Shown one piece after another: positions 1 through 8,757 of a stretch of DNA of 64,000 bases. The notes under the pieces are model-generated. The model had not been told where the DNA came from and ran no database searches. It saw nothing but the letters and a program-made list of their open reading frames with translations. The DNA lies in NCBI RefSeq assembly GCF_900143075.1, contig NZ_FRCY01000007.1:1-64000 (forward strand), given 5' to 3'. Source of the stretch: Cyclobacterium lianum. GTDB lineage: Bacteria > Bacteroidota > Bacteroidia > Cytophagales > Cyclobacteriaceae. The first letter of the stretch is position 1, and the number at the start of each line of letters is the position of its first letter. A program made the translations under genes and the position numbers.

Positions 1-90
1 CGCATAGTTACTTGCACTTATACACCCTTAATTTGTGAAAAAAACCTCTAAAAACCGCTAAAACGTCACTTTTTTATTTTCTAAGCAGAC
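1..90. mobile_element. Probable end of an inserted mobile element (partial)
   Basis: Reading leftwards on the minus strand, the SusC-like frame stops abruptly at about position 81-95 and is replaced by AT-rich sequence with no SusC similarity. The junction reads GGGTCTGCTTAG on the minus strand, which could be the terminal inverted repeat of an insertion sequence. Only about 80 bases lie in the window, so no transposase can be seen and the family is unknown. A genomic deletion junction would look the same. Confidence 0.4.
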
Positions 91-1811
91 CCTACATAAT
101 ATTGGTTCATGTCATTGCGCTCATTGATAAAATCATTGCCGCTGAAACCAAAATTGATCATGTCATTGGGGTTCCGCAGATCATTGTTTACGATCTCTAC
201 CCGGCTGGCCACTTCCTGCGTGGTCCTGTTGAAGAAATTATAGGCAAAATTACCCCTGATGGACAGGCCCTTCACAGGAGTGAGTTCTATGCCCTGATCC
301 AGCCAGATATCATTGGAACGCCATTTGTCTCTACCCCCATCCTCGAGATAAGGCCAGAAATTGGTACCTCCGAAGTACATACCTATGTATTGTTCGTATA
401 CCCCCCGGTCGCCTGGTTCCAAATATTGAGGCAGGTCCGGAAACTGTATGGGCATGATGGGATTGACCCGGGCCAGGGAATTGATATTCACGTCCCAGTT
501 GTAAAAGTAGGGTTTGTCACTTTTGCGGGTGTTTACAATTACCTTTTCTGTTAATTTCAACCAATCGGTCACCTGGAAATCTCCTTTCATCAGTACATTG
601 TACCGCTTGAAATTTTCGTTTCGGTCAGAATTCAGGTAGCCATCTTTGTTCAGATGTCCGAAGGAAACGAAGTAGCTTGATGTTTCAGAACCTCCGGAGA
701 TCGTCAGGTCATGCTGCTGGGTAGGAGCAAAATCGGTCATGATATTGTCCTGATAATTGTTGAAGCCATAAAACCGCAGTGCTCCGTCCACTACTCTCCA
801 CTCATTCTCAGGGATTGGATTTTCTGACCACCTTCTGGTTCCTTCCACCCAATCCGGGTCATAGGAAGGCACCCCGTTGGTTCGGATATTGGCAATATTT
901 CTCGCATTGACAAAATCATGGGGATCGGTAATAGGGTCCATGTTGAATATGGGCTTGGCCAGCGAAAACTGGCTGTTGAGGCTCACATTTACCTTGCCCT
1001 TTTTCCCACTTTTTGTGGTCACCAGTATCACCCCAAATGCCGCTCTTGCTCCATAAACGGCGGCTGCAGAAGCATCTTTCAGTACCGATACGCTTTCGAT
1101 GTCATTGGGGTTGATCTGATTCAGATCCATGGGGACGTTATCGACCAACACCAGAGGCTGACCTCCATTGATTGAGGTAAAACCCCGGACATTAAAAGAA
1201 GGACTTTGTGAAGGGTCACCATTTCTGGGCTCTATATTCAGGTTTGGAATCACACCCTGCAGACCTTCGGCCACATTGGCCACCGGCCGGTTTTGAAGCC
1301 GCTCCGATCCGGCTACACCAACTGCTCCGGTCAAATTGACTTTTTCCTGAGTACCATAACCGACCACCACAACTTCATCCAGAGCTTGCGCACTTTCAGT
1401 CAGGGTAATGTCTATGGTGGTCCGGTTGTTTACCTGAACCGTCTGGCTCTCAAAACCAATAAAGGAAAATACAAGGGAAGCACCATCTGGCACCGTAAGG
1501 GAATACTTCCCATCCAGATCCGTAGCGGTACCTATAGAAGTACCTGGTACAGATACCGTGGCACCCGGAATAGGCTGTCCATTCTCATCTGTCACCGTAC
1601 CAGAGACATTCACATCCATGGTCTTAGGGATTTTGATCCCGCTCAGGCTATTGGAGGAAGCCAGTACCGGTAGGCCCGATTCAATATTTTTCAGATTCCT
1701 GTCCAGCCGGGACTCCTGGGCCATCAGGCTCCCGGAGAACAGACAAAACAGGATTGCCACAAGTGATGACATCGGTTTCATCAGACGGCAATAAAGTAAA
1801 TTTCTTTTCAT
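81..1811 (-). pseudogene. SusC/RagA-family TonB-linked outer-membrane protein, 3'-truncated
   Basis: The first 576 residues of a TonB-dependent SusC-type transporter, whose full length is normally about 1,000. Visible in order are a signal peptide (cleavage near MAQ, residue 31), a CarboxypepD_reg-like beta-sandwich (about 66-140), the plug domain starting at the DEVVVVGYG signature (about 145-270) and the first barrel strands. The frame ends at a TAG inside the barrel, and continuing past the stop gives nothing SusC-like. The partner SusD is not adjacent: the SusD at 2273-3754 belongs to the other SusC. I infer that foreign DNA interrupts the gene and that the product is non-functional. The rest of the gene may lie to the left of the window. 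Confidence 0.8.
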
Positions 1812-2160
1812 AATGGATTGTTGTTAATTGTTTGGTTGATGCGGAGATCTATTTGGTGTATCTCCAGGTGATTTGATTAGAATTGGTTTTCCATAGGCGA
1901 CCTTTTTGTTTGATAAGCGGTAAATAATTAAGAATTTAGAATTTTTATATTATTTGGTTTTTTATTTAAAATATATATAAAATAAGAATATAATTCTGTT
2001 TTTTTAATTTTTTTTAACCAGGTAATTTGACATTATTGGTATTGACTTTATTTAAATTTTATTTTTCACCACCATATTAAAAATTTTACGAACAAGAAAA
2101 AAATAATCCTGGAAAAAAACCTGAAAAAGATCAAAAATTACCTGAGACACTGTTGGAAAA
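1812..2160. other. AT-rich intergenic region upstream of the truncated SusC
   Basis: There is no gene between the truncated SusC start and the SusD terminator. The stretch about 1900-2150 is extremely AT-rich and must hold the promoter of the minus-strand SusC fragment. I could not place a confident TAnnTTTG element there. Confidence 0.6.
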
Positions 2161-2194
2161 ACACAAAAAAGGAGGGGCACCGATGCCCCTCCTT
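2161..2194 (-). terminator. Rho-independent terminator after SusD
   Basis: A perfect 11-bp stem (2169-2179 with 2184-2194) around a 4-base loop is followed on the minus strand by six T residues (2164-2169). It ends the SusC-SusD transcript about 80 bases after the SusD stop codon and separates it from the truncated SusC downstream. Confidence 0.85.
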
Positions 2195-2272
2195 AGGTGT
2201 TGTTTGCTGTATAGATTAAGCTTCAACAGGGACGCCAGTTTGTCCCCATTGAAATGCCAATTTGTTGTGGTT

Positions 2273-3754
2273 TCAGAATCCGGGATTTTGCTCCAGCTCC
2301 GAATTGACATCCATTTCCCGCAAGGGAATCGGGAAAAGCAGGTTTTTCTCCGCAAATGTACTGTTAAACACATTGGTATGACCCACAAAGTTATCATACT
2401 CACCGGTGAGGTCATTTCTGACCTTTCTGGTTCTCAACATGTCAAACCAGATTTTGCCCTCAAAGCAAAGTTCAAAGTAACGTTGGTTCCATACTTCCTC
2501 TTCGAAGTTTTCCATACCCATACTTCCGATCGGATCCAGATCAGCCCGTTCGCGGATTTCATTGACCATTTCGATGGCCATGCCATTTGGGCTACCCTCT
2601 GCCCTGTTGGAGGCCTCAGCGTACATGAGCATAACATCCGGCAACCGGTAAACGGAAAAGTTCAGTTCAGAGCGGGCATCCTCATCTACAGCTGTCTGGT
2701 CAAACCACTTGTAGATGTAATGTCCGCCAAGTGTTTCCCCATTGTATTCGGTGATGAAATACTGTTTCTCCTGAACCCGCTTGTCACCATCCTCGAAACT
2801 TTCTACAAATTCCTGCCGCGGCACCAGCCCGCCGAATTCATTGGAATAAACGGAAATACCGGCAAAAGTGGGGAGGCAGACGGGAGTAAGCGGATTGGTC
2901 CGGTTGATTTTGTCAAACTGCACCTGGAAAATGAACTCTCCCGAATTTTTGTTATCCGGATTGATCATATCGGTATATTCCGGGAAGAGATTGTAGACAG
3001 TACCCACCTGATCCAGTAATTCCATGGATCTTTGCGCTGATGCTGCATAGGCTTGGCTGCCTGCCATCACCGGATGTCCGGCATACGTGAGGTAGACGTC
3101 CGCCAGGAGTGATTTGATAAATCCCATGGACACCTCTCCGTTGGTTCTTCTCCATGCCAGGTCGGAATTTTCTGCAGCCAGCAGATCCGGAATGATGATC
3201 TCGTCATAGATTGTTTTTACGGGCACACGGGGCCTGTTCACATCTGACAATTCCCGCACCGGCTCACTGATCAGGGGCACGTCTCCATACATGCGTACCA
3301 GGTAAAAATAATAAAAGGCCCTCATCGTGCGCACCTCTGCCAGGTAGTCGGTAAGCTCCTGCTCGGACAAAACGCTAAACTGCGGGAGCTGCTCCAGAGC
3401 CACATTGCAACGTAGTATCCCCTGATACAAGCCATTCCAGTAGGTGTCGATATAAAATGACTGGGAGTCATAAGTCAGTTGGTTGAACCTGAACGCCTCT
3501 GTTTGCGGGACCCCATCTGCTTTACCGGACATAAATTCCAGCAGGGAGAGGGTATTCCCGCCCCAGCCACCGGACCCGGTGACAATCACATTCAGGTTGG
3601 CATAGATGCTGGTGACGAAAGCCCGTGCGGCTTCCGGGCTGGACAGATCGGCCTGTGTGGTAAGTGTACCCGGATTCTCTTCCAGAAATGCCTCGCAGGA
3701 ATACAATCCCGCTGCTACCATTAGGGTAAGGAAATATATTTTTATCTTTTTCAT
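2273..3754 (-). CDS. SusD/RagB-family nutrient-binding outer-membrane lipoprotein
   Basis: The surface lipoprotein that caps a SusC channel and captures oligosaccharides or other ligands. It has a lipoprotein signal with lipobox LYSC (Cys20), a helical TPR-type N-terminal half (SusD-like_3 style) and the usual C-terminal RagB/SusD domain ending in QNPGF, which is typical of the family. The length of 493 residues is normal. It begins 17 bases after the SusC stop (3772-6918), so the two form one operon, and a strong terminator follows. The substrate cannot be told from sequence, because no glycoside hydrolase or sulfatase is next to the pair. The degenerate Nudix regulator upstream would fit a sugar. 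Confidence 0.95.
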   Translation of the reverse strand: MKKIKIYFLTLMVAAGLYSCEAFLEENPGTLTTQADLSSPEAARAFVTSIYANLNVIVTGSGGWGGNTLSLLEFMSGKADGVPQTEAFRFNQLTYDSQSFYIDTYWNGLYQGILRCNVALEQLPQFSVLSEQELTDYLAEVRTMRAFYYFYLVRMYGDVPLISEPVRELSDVNRPRVPVKTIYDEIIIPDLLAAENSDLAWRRTNGEVSMGFIKSLLADVYLTYAGHPVMAGSQAYAASAQRSMELLDQVGTVYNLFPEYTDMINPDNKNSGEFIFQVQFDKINRTNPLTPVCLPTFAGISVYSNEFGGLVPRQEFVESFEDGDKRVQEKQYFITEYNGETLGGHYIYKWFDQTAVDEDARSELNFSVYRLPDVMLMYAEASNRAEGSPNGMAIEMVNEIRERADLDPIGSMGMENFEEEVWNQRYFELCFEGKIWFDMLRTRKVRNDLTGEYDNFVGHTNVFNSTFAEKNLLFPIPLREMDVNSELEQNPGF

Positions 3755-3771
3755 TTTTTTAGCAGATTTAA

Positions 3772-6700
3772 TTAAAAGGTAATGTTTACACCGGCGCTAT
3801 ACGTTCTGGGCCTTGCGAAAGGAAAGAAATCAAGTCCCTGAGGCAGTTGCCCGGCCCCTTCAAAAGTATTTACTTCCGGATCGTAACCGGTATACTCGGT
3901 AAACAATAGGAGGTTTTGCCCGCTGAGGAAAAACCTTGCCCTGTTGATATTGTACCTGGACAATATGTTTGCCGGCACTGTATATCCCAGCATGAGGTTT
4001 TGAAGCCTCACAAAAGAACCATCCTCCATCCAATGGGTGTCCATATTGGTAAGATAGGGTGTTCCCCAGGCCCTTACTTCGGCTACCATTGCATCCTGAT
4101 TGTCTGGCCTCCAGGCATCCAAAACGGTGGCGTAGCTGTTTGCCAGGGTTTGCCGGTCTTCCACGGAATGTAGCGTGGCATTGATCACGTCCATTCCCTG
4201 CACTGCCCGGAATTCGAAGGAGAAGTCAAAATTCCGGTATTGAAAAGTGTTGGTGATATTACCTACCCATTTGGGATACATCCGGCCAATAATTTTTGAA
4301 TCATTGGCGTTGATCACATTGTTGTTGTCCAGGTCCTGCCAGCGGATGTCGCCGGGCAGTAAACCATACTCGGCTGCCTGGTCTGCCTGGTCCTGATTCC
4401 AGGTACCCAGGCGAACCCGGCCCCAGATAGATCCAATAGGCTCTCCTACCCTCAGGATATTGGTCTGGCCCAAAAACCAGGGTCCGGGGAAGATATCGGC
4501 ATCATTTGCTCCCAGGCTAAGAATTTTATTGCTGTTGGTAGACCAGTTCAGGTCTGTGGTCCACATAAAATCTCCCTTTTCAATGTTTACCGTATTAAAA
4601 GTCAATTCCAGACCCTTGTTTTCAACAGAACCTATGTTCTGAAGCACTGAAGAAAATCCCGTAGACCAGGGCAGTGGAGCATTTAAGAGGAGGTTTTTGG
4701 TTTTTTTGTAGTAAAGGTCAGCCTCCATCATCAATCTGCTGTTGAAGAGTCCCAATTCTACACCAAAATCAAATTGGTCGGTAGACTCCCACAGCAGATC
4801 CGGATTACCAAATGAAGTCTGTGAAATACCGATTTCATTACCGGATGCTTTCAGTACATTGAATGTACCCAGAAACTGAAGAGAGTTGAAGTTACCGATT
4901 TCCTGGTTCCCCGTCGAGCCGGCACTACCTCTTATTTTCAATTTGTTGACTCCGCTGAGGCCGTCCATAAATCCCTCTTCTGAAAGGTTCCATCCAAGCC
5001 CTATTGAGGGAAAGAAGGCAAATTTATTGTTTCGCCCAAAGCGGGAGGAACCATCATATCTACCGGTCACTGTCAGCAGGTATTTGTCGTCAAGCGTGTA
5101 GTTCCACCTGGAAAAGAAGGAGTTCAGACCAGCTTCACCCACATTGCCGTTGATACCGGATATGGGAATGATATTTCCGGCCCTGATGTTTCTCCACTGA
5201 AAAAAATCATCGATAAATCCTTCACTTCTTACACTCAGGTTTTCAAACTGGTCTCTTTGCCAACTAAATCCAAACATCCCGTTAATCCTGTGTCGCTCGC
5301 CTATAGACTTGTTCCAGGTGAGGAAGTTTTCGTTTTGCCAATACAATCGTTTTGTCATGCCTACACTGGCAACGCCACGTTGATCTGCAGACAATAGCCT
5401 GAGGTTTCTGGACGAATAAAAATTGCTTTTATTGGTGTCGAAGATGGTGCTGAAGGTAGAGCGGAATTCCAGGTCCTGTGTGATTTTGAAATTCATGTAA
5501 AAATCGGCATACATCTGTGTAATGTTCACATCCGTATAGCGGTTTTGAGCGATGTTCACCGGATTTTCACCACCTTCAGTCCCTGGCCAATCTGCGTTTG
5601 ACCCCCAGCGCCCGTCAGGGTACCGTAACGGAATAATGGGGAGGGCCTCCGCTGTCATCCTGGCTACGTTCAGCGCTCCATTGGCATCGTCTACCACTCG
5701 CCTGCTGCTTTTTGTACCCAGCATACTTCCACCAATGGTCAGCCATGGCTTGATATCAGAATCGAGTGCTATCTTACCTGTAAAACGCTCGAATCCGGAG
5801 TTCATCATGATGCCGTCTTCATTGGTATAGCCGAGCGACACATTGTAAGAAGTCGTATTTGAGCCTCCCCGAAAAGCCAGATTGTGATTCTGCGCCCAGG
5901 CCGGATTGTAAATTTCCTCCTCCCAGTTGGTATCATAAATCGGCTGTCCGTTGGCGTCAAACAAATCAGGAAAATCAGCAGGGTCAGCCCGCTGGTACCT
6001 CCCCTGTGCAAACCCCTGTGGGTCATATTTGGCCGCATTGTCAAAGGCACGGTTGTAAATTTCCATGAACTGGTTTGCATTCAAAGTCTTGACGCTGCCG
6101 GCCCTGTGAGAAAGGGAGACAAAGCTATCGTAGCTGATTTGATTCAGGTTTTTTTCTCCCCTCTTGGTCGTGATCATGATAACACCATTGGCACCCCTTG
6201 CTCCATAGATGGCCGCCGAAGAGGCATCTTTAAGTACTTCCACTGATTCGATATCCGCAGGGTTGATCATGTTCAGGTCTGCACCGATCACTCCATCGAT
6301 GACAAACAGGGGATTTACGCCGGAGTTGATGGAATTGATTCCTCTGATCCTGATCCGGGCAGATGCACCGGGTGAATTCTGGTTATTCAGCACCTCTACA
6401 CCGGCTATCCTACCCTGCAGCGACTTTACCGCATTGGGTTGGGAACGGTCAATCAACTTGTCCCCTTTTACAGAGCCCACCGATCCGGTCAAATCCGATT
6501 TTTTCAGCGTCCCGTATCCGACCACCACCACCTCGTCCAATGCCCGGGCATCTTCTTCCATAGTCACGTTGATCTGGGATTGGTCAGCCACCTGAATGAC
6601 CTGACTTTTAAAGCCGATGAAGGAAAAAACCAGCGCCCCGCCCTCAGGCACCTCTATGGAATAGTTTCCCTCCAGGTCTGTGACGGTACCGGTAGTGGTT

Positions 6701-6918
6701 CCCTGCACCAATACGCTTACCCCGGGCAAGGGCTCACCATTCTGGTCAACGATGGTGCCGGTAACGTTGATTGCCATTTCTCCGGAAATCTCCATTTCTT
6801 CATCGGCTCCGGAAGCCGCAATTGCCGTTATCCCTGCTGTGCTGTATAGTAACAGCATCAGGGCCAGCGTTTTCAAATCGGCACTTGAATACCTCAAGTG
6901 ATGTAACAATTTTCTCAT
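3772..6918 (-). CDS. SusC/RagA-family TonB-linked outer-membrane transporter
   Basis: A TonB-dependent importer of 1,048 residues, full length for the family. In order it shows a signal sequence, a CarboxypepD_reg-like domain (about 50-125, signature GTIVDQNGEPLPGVSV), a plug domain beginning at DEVVVVGYG (about 130) with the LKDASSAAIYGARGANGV motif, and a 22-strand barrel ending in the aromatic residue F (GVNITF). It forms an operon with the SusD gene 17 bases downstream. The start at 6918 is supported by a hydrophobic segment at residues 15-35, although several other in-frame Met codons exist. It transports a ligand bound by SusD, energised by TonB-ExbBD encoded elsewhere. Confidence 0.95.
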   Translation of the reverse strand: MRKLLHHLRYSSADLKTLALMLLLYSTAGITAIAASGADEEMEISGEMAINVTGTIVDQNGEPLPGVSVLVQGTTTGTVTDLEGNYSIEVPEGGALVFSFIGFKSQVIQVADQSQINVTMEEDARALDEVVVVGYGTLKKSDLTGSVGSVKGDKLIDRSQPNAVKSLQGRIAGVEVLNNQNSPGASARIRIRGINSINSGVNPLFVIDGVIGADLNMINPADIESVEVLKDASSAAIYGARGANGVIMITTKRGEKNLNQISYDSFVSLSHRAGSVKTLNANQFMEIYNRAFDNAAKYDPQGFAQGRYQRADPADFPDLFDANGQPIYDTNWEEEIYNPAWAQNHNLAFRGGSNTTSYNVSLGYTNEDGIMMNSGFERFTGKIALDSDIKPWLTIGGSMLGTKSSRRVVDDANGALNVARMTAEALPIIPLRYPDGRWGSNADWPGTEGGENPVNIAQNRYTDVNITQMYADFYMNFKITQDLEFRSTFSTIFDTNKSNFYSSRNLRLLSADQRGVASVGMTKRLYWQNENFLTWNKSIGERHRINGMFGFSWQRDQFENLSVRSEGFIDDFFQWRNIRAGNIIPISGINGNVGEAGLNSFFSRWNYTLDDKYLLTVTGRYDGSSRFGRNNKFAFFPSIGLGWNLSEEGFMDGLSGVNKLKIRGSAGSTGNQEIGNFNSLQFLGTFNVLKASGNEIGISQTSFGNPDLLWESTDQFDFGVELGLFNSRLMMEADLYYKKTKNLLLNAPLPWSTGFSSVLQNIGSVENKGLELTFNTVNIEKGDFMWTTDLNWSTNSNKILSLGANDADIFPGPWFLGQTNILRVGEPIGSIWGRVRLGTWNQDQADQAAEYGLLPGDIRWQDLDNNNVINANDSKIIGRMYPKWVGNITNTFQYRNFDFSFEFRAVQGMDVINATLHSVEDRQTLANSYATVLDAWRPDNQDAMVAEVRAWGTPYLTNMDTHWMEDGSFVRLQNLMLGYTVPANILSRYNINRARFFLSGQNLLLFTEYTGYDPEVNTFEGAGQLPQGLDFFPFARPRTYSAGVNITF

Positions 6919-7555
6919 AATGGTATAGGTTTTATTGATTAATTGATCTGTGGATCATTCCCTGCCATAGCAGTTTCAAAAAAGGCACATCCTCATTTTC
7001 TATCAAATTTTGTAAATGCCGGAATAACCCACTGTTATCCTGGAAATTGAGTGAAATAAAAACATCAGATTTGGCTTTTTTGAAATAACCCATTTCATCC
7101 TAATGCTAAATAAAAATTGCTAATAAAAAAAATTATCTATTCATATTTTCATTATTTTTATAATTAAAAATAATTACTGAAACCATGTAAATAATTTAAG
7201 CATAGCGAATATAAATTTTCAATTTGTAAGAATTGGATTTATAATAATTGCCTAGCTTCGATGTAGGATTTTTTTTGCCAGCTACATGAATAATCTTTGT
7301 AAAAACATCCGGTAGGAAGCCAGACTGATGCAGTGAGGGGCCCGGCTTACCCTAAAAAAACCAAGGATTTTTTTAAATGTACCATTGACGTTTGAAAAAA
7401 AATAAGTAAACTTAAAATCAGGATAAAATGGTCAAAAATGACAATTAGTCTGGCCCGCAGTTTTATTTTGCCTTGTTAGAGAGATCCAAAGTTTTGACAA
7501 ATAATAAAGTATTCACAAAAAGAATCGATAGACCCAAACAAAACAGTGACAAACA
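6919..7555. promoter_or_regulatory. Divergent regulatory region between SusC and the Nudix-type regulator
   Basis: This 637-base gap lies between the divergent SusC (minus) and regulator (plus) genes and must contain both promoters. It is strongly AT-rich in 7090-7260. A TTTTGACA word at 7492-7498 and a TTATTTTG word near 7463 are possible promoter pieces for the plus-strand gene, but neither matches the phylum consensus fully. A binding site for the neighbouring regulator is expected here by analogy with NrtR/AraR loci. I could not identify a convincing palindrome. Confidence 0.45.
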
Positions 7556-8269
7556 ATGATTAAGTATTCCAGTCAGACCAGAATTTTGGTGGCAGTAGAT
7601 TGTATCGTCTTCGGGTTTGACGGCAAAGACTACAAGCTGTTGATGGTGCAAAGGGGATTTGCTCCGGAAAAAGAAAAGTGGAGCCTGATGGGTGGATTTC
7701 TGCAACCCAAAGAAACACTCGATGCGGCAGCCAACCGTATATTGAAACAGTTGACAGGGCTGGAAAATGTTTATCTGGAACAAATGCATACCTTCAGCCG
7801 ACCGGATCGTGATCCCGTGGAGCGTGTCGTGGGTGTGGTGTACATGGCCCTGATCGACATCGAAAAATACGAAACACAGATCAATGAGGATTTTCATGTA
7901 CGCTGGTTTCTGATGAACGATCTGCCTCAATTGATATTTGATCATGAAGAGATGGTGCAGATGGCACTCTGCCGGCTTAGATACAAAGCATCCATGCATC
8001 CGATATTATTTGAATTGCTACCGGAAAAGTTTACCCTACCCCAGCTACAGGCATTGTATGAGGGTCTTTTTGATATGAAGATTGACAAGAGAAACTTTAC
8101 GCGAAAAATACTATCCAGCAACATGCTGAGAAAGAAAAATGAAAAAGATAAGTCCTCCTCAAAAAAAGGAGCCTATTTTTACTCTTTGAATGAGGAAACT
8201 TTAAAGGGTACTACCCAACATATACTGAACCTTATCCCAAAAAATGAAATGCCTGCGCCAACCGAATAA
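7556..8269 (+). CDS. NrtR-type transcriptional regulator (degenerate Nudix domain plus winged helix)
   Basis: This 237-residue protein has a Nudix fold (about 8-140) followed by a winged-helix DNA-binding region (about 145-225), the architecture of the NrtR family, which includes sugar regulators such as AraR in Bacteroidota. The Nudix box GX5EX7REXXEEXGU is at 47-69, but the three catalytic Glu positions are Ile62, Gln65 and Leu66. Hydrolase activity is therefore unlikely and the domain probably senses a ligand. It is divergent from the SusC/SusD pair, which it plausibly controls. It overlaps the next gene by one base (TAATG), so the two are co-translated. Confidence 0.88.
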   Translation: MIKYSSQTRILVAVDCIVFGFDGKDYKLLMVQRGFAPEKEKWSLMGGFLQPKETLDAAANRILKQLTGLENVYLEQMHTFSRPDRDPVERVVGVVYMALIDIEKYETQINEDFHVRWFLMNDLPQLIFDHEEMVQMALCRLRYKASMHPILFELLPEKFTLPQLQALYEGLFDMKIDKRNFTRKILSSNMLRKKNEKDKSSSKKGAYFYSLNEETLKGTTQHILNLIPKNEMPAPTE

Positions 8270-8712
8270 TGAAGATGCAAAATTATAAAAACCACCGCAG
8301 GTACTATCCGTTGCACCATTACGTAATCACCCCATTAAGTCTGATCACCTTGTCGCTGGCCTTATGGATCCTGGCCGAGGCTTATGCCGCCGGCAGCGAT
8401 TTAAAACCCGGGGTCTTTTATGCAATGGTTTCCCTGAGCCTATTTCTGCTCCCCATCATGTCACGGATATACGCACTGAAAACCCAGAACAGGATCATCA
8501 GGATGGAAATGAGGCTACGGTATTTTCAACTCACAGGTAAGCCATTCTATCAACTGGAAAAGAAACTCAGCCTGGCGCAGATAATAGCATTACGTTTTGC
8601 AGGAAGCAAGGAATTGGTGCCACTGATTGAAAAGACGGTCAGGGAAAACCTCCCTCCCAGGCAGATAAAAAAAGCGATTAAAGACTGGCAAGGAGATTAT
8701 TTGCGGGTTTGA
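8269..8712 (+). CDS. Two-helix membrane protein, DUF6526-like
   Basis: A 147-residue protein starting MKMQNYKNHRRYYPLHH, with two transmembrane segments (about 20-40 and 48-65) and a charged cytoplasmic C-terminal half. The N-terminal QNYxNHRRY...HH pattern matches what I recall of the DUF6526 family in Bacteroidota; the function is unknown. The ATG overlaps the stop of the regulator by one base, and a second Met two codons later (8275) is an equally good start. The bidirectional terminator follows directly. Confidence 0.75.
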   Translation: MKMQNYKNHRRYYPLHHYVITPLSLITLSLALWILAEAYAAGSDLKPGVFYAMVSLSLFLLPIMSRIYALKTQNRIIRMEMRLRYFQLTGKPFYQLEKKLSLAQIIALRFAGSKELVPLIEKTVRENLPPRQIKKAIKDWQGDYLRV

Positions 8713-8757
8713 AAAAAGCAAAGGACATCCCGGCGGGATATCCTTTGCCCGGTTTTT
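8712..8757. terminator. Bidirectional Rho-independent terminator
   Basis: A 14-bp stem with one mismatch (8718-8731 with 8735-8748) and a 3-base loop. A T-run follows on the plus strand (8753-8757) and an A-run precedes it (8712-8717), giving a T-run on the minus strand. It sits exactly between the convergent DUF6526-like and trehalose genes and can terminate both. Confidence 0.85.

Noticed and set aside
7694-7764. Reading the Nudix protein as an active hydrolase
   Set aside because: All three catalytic Glu positions of the box are replaced and a winged helix follows.
7463-7999. 178-codon minus-strand frame
   Set aside because: It is antisense to the Nudix-type regulator, which has clear domain structure.
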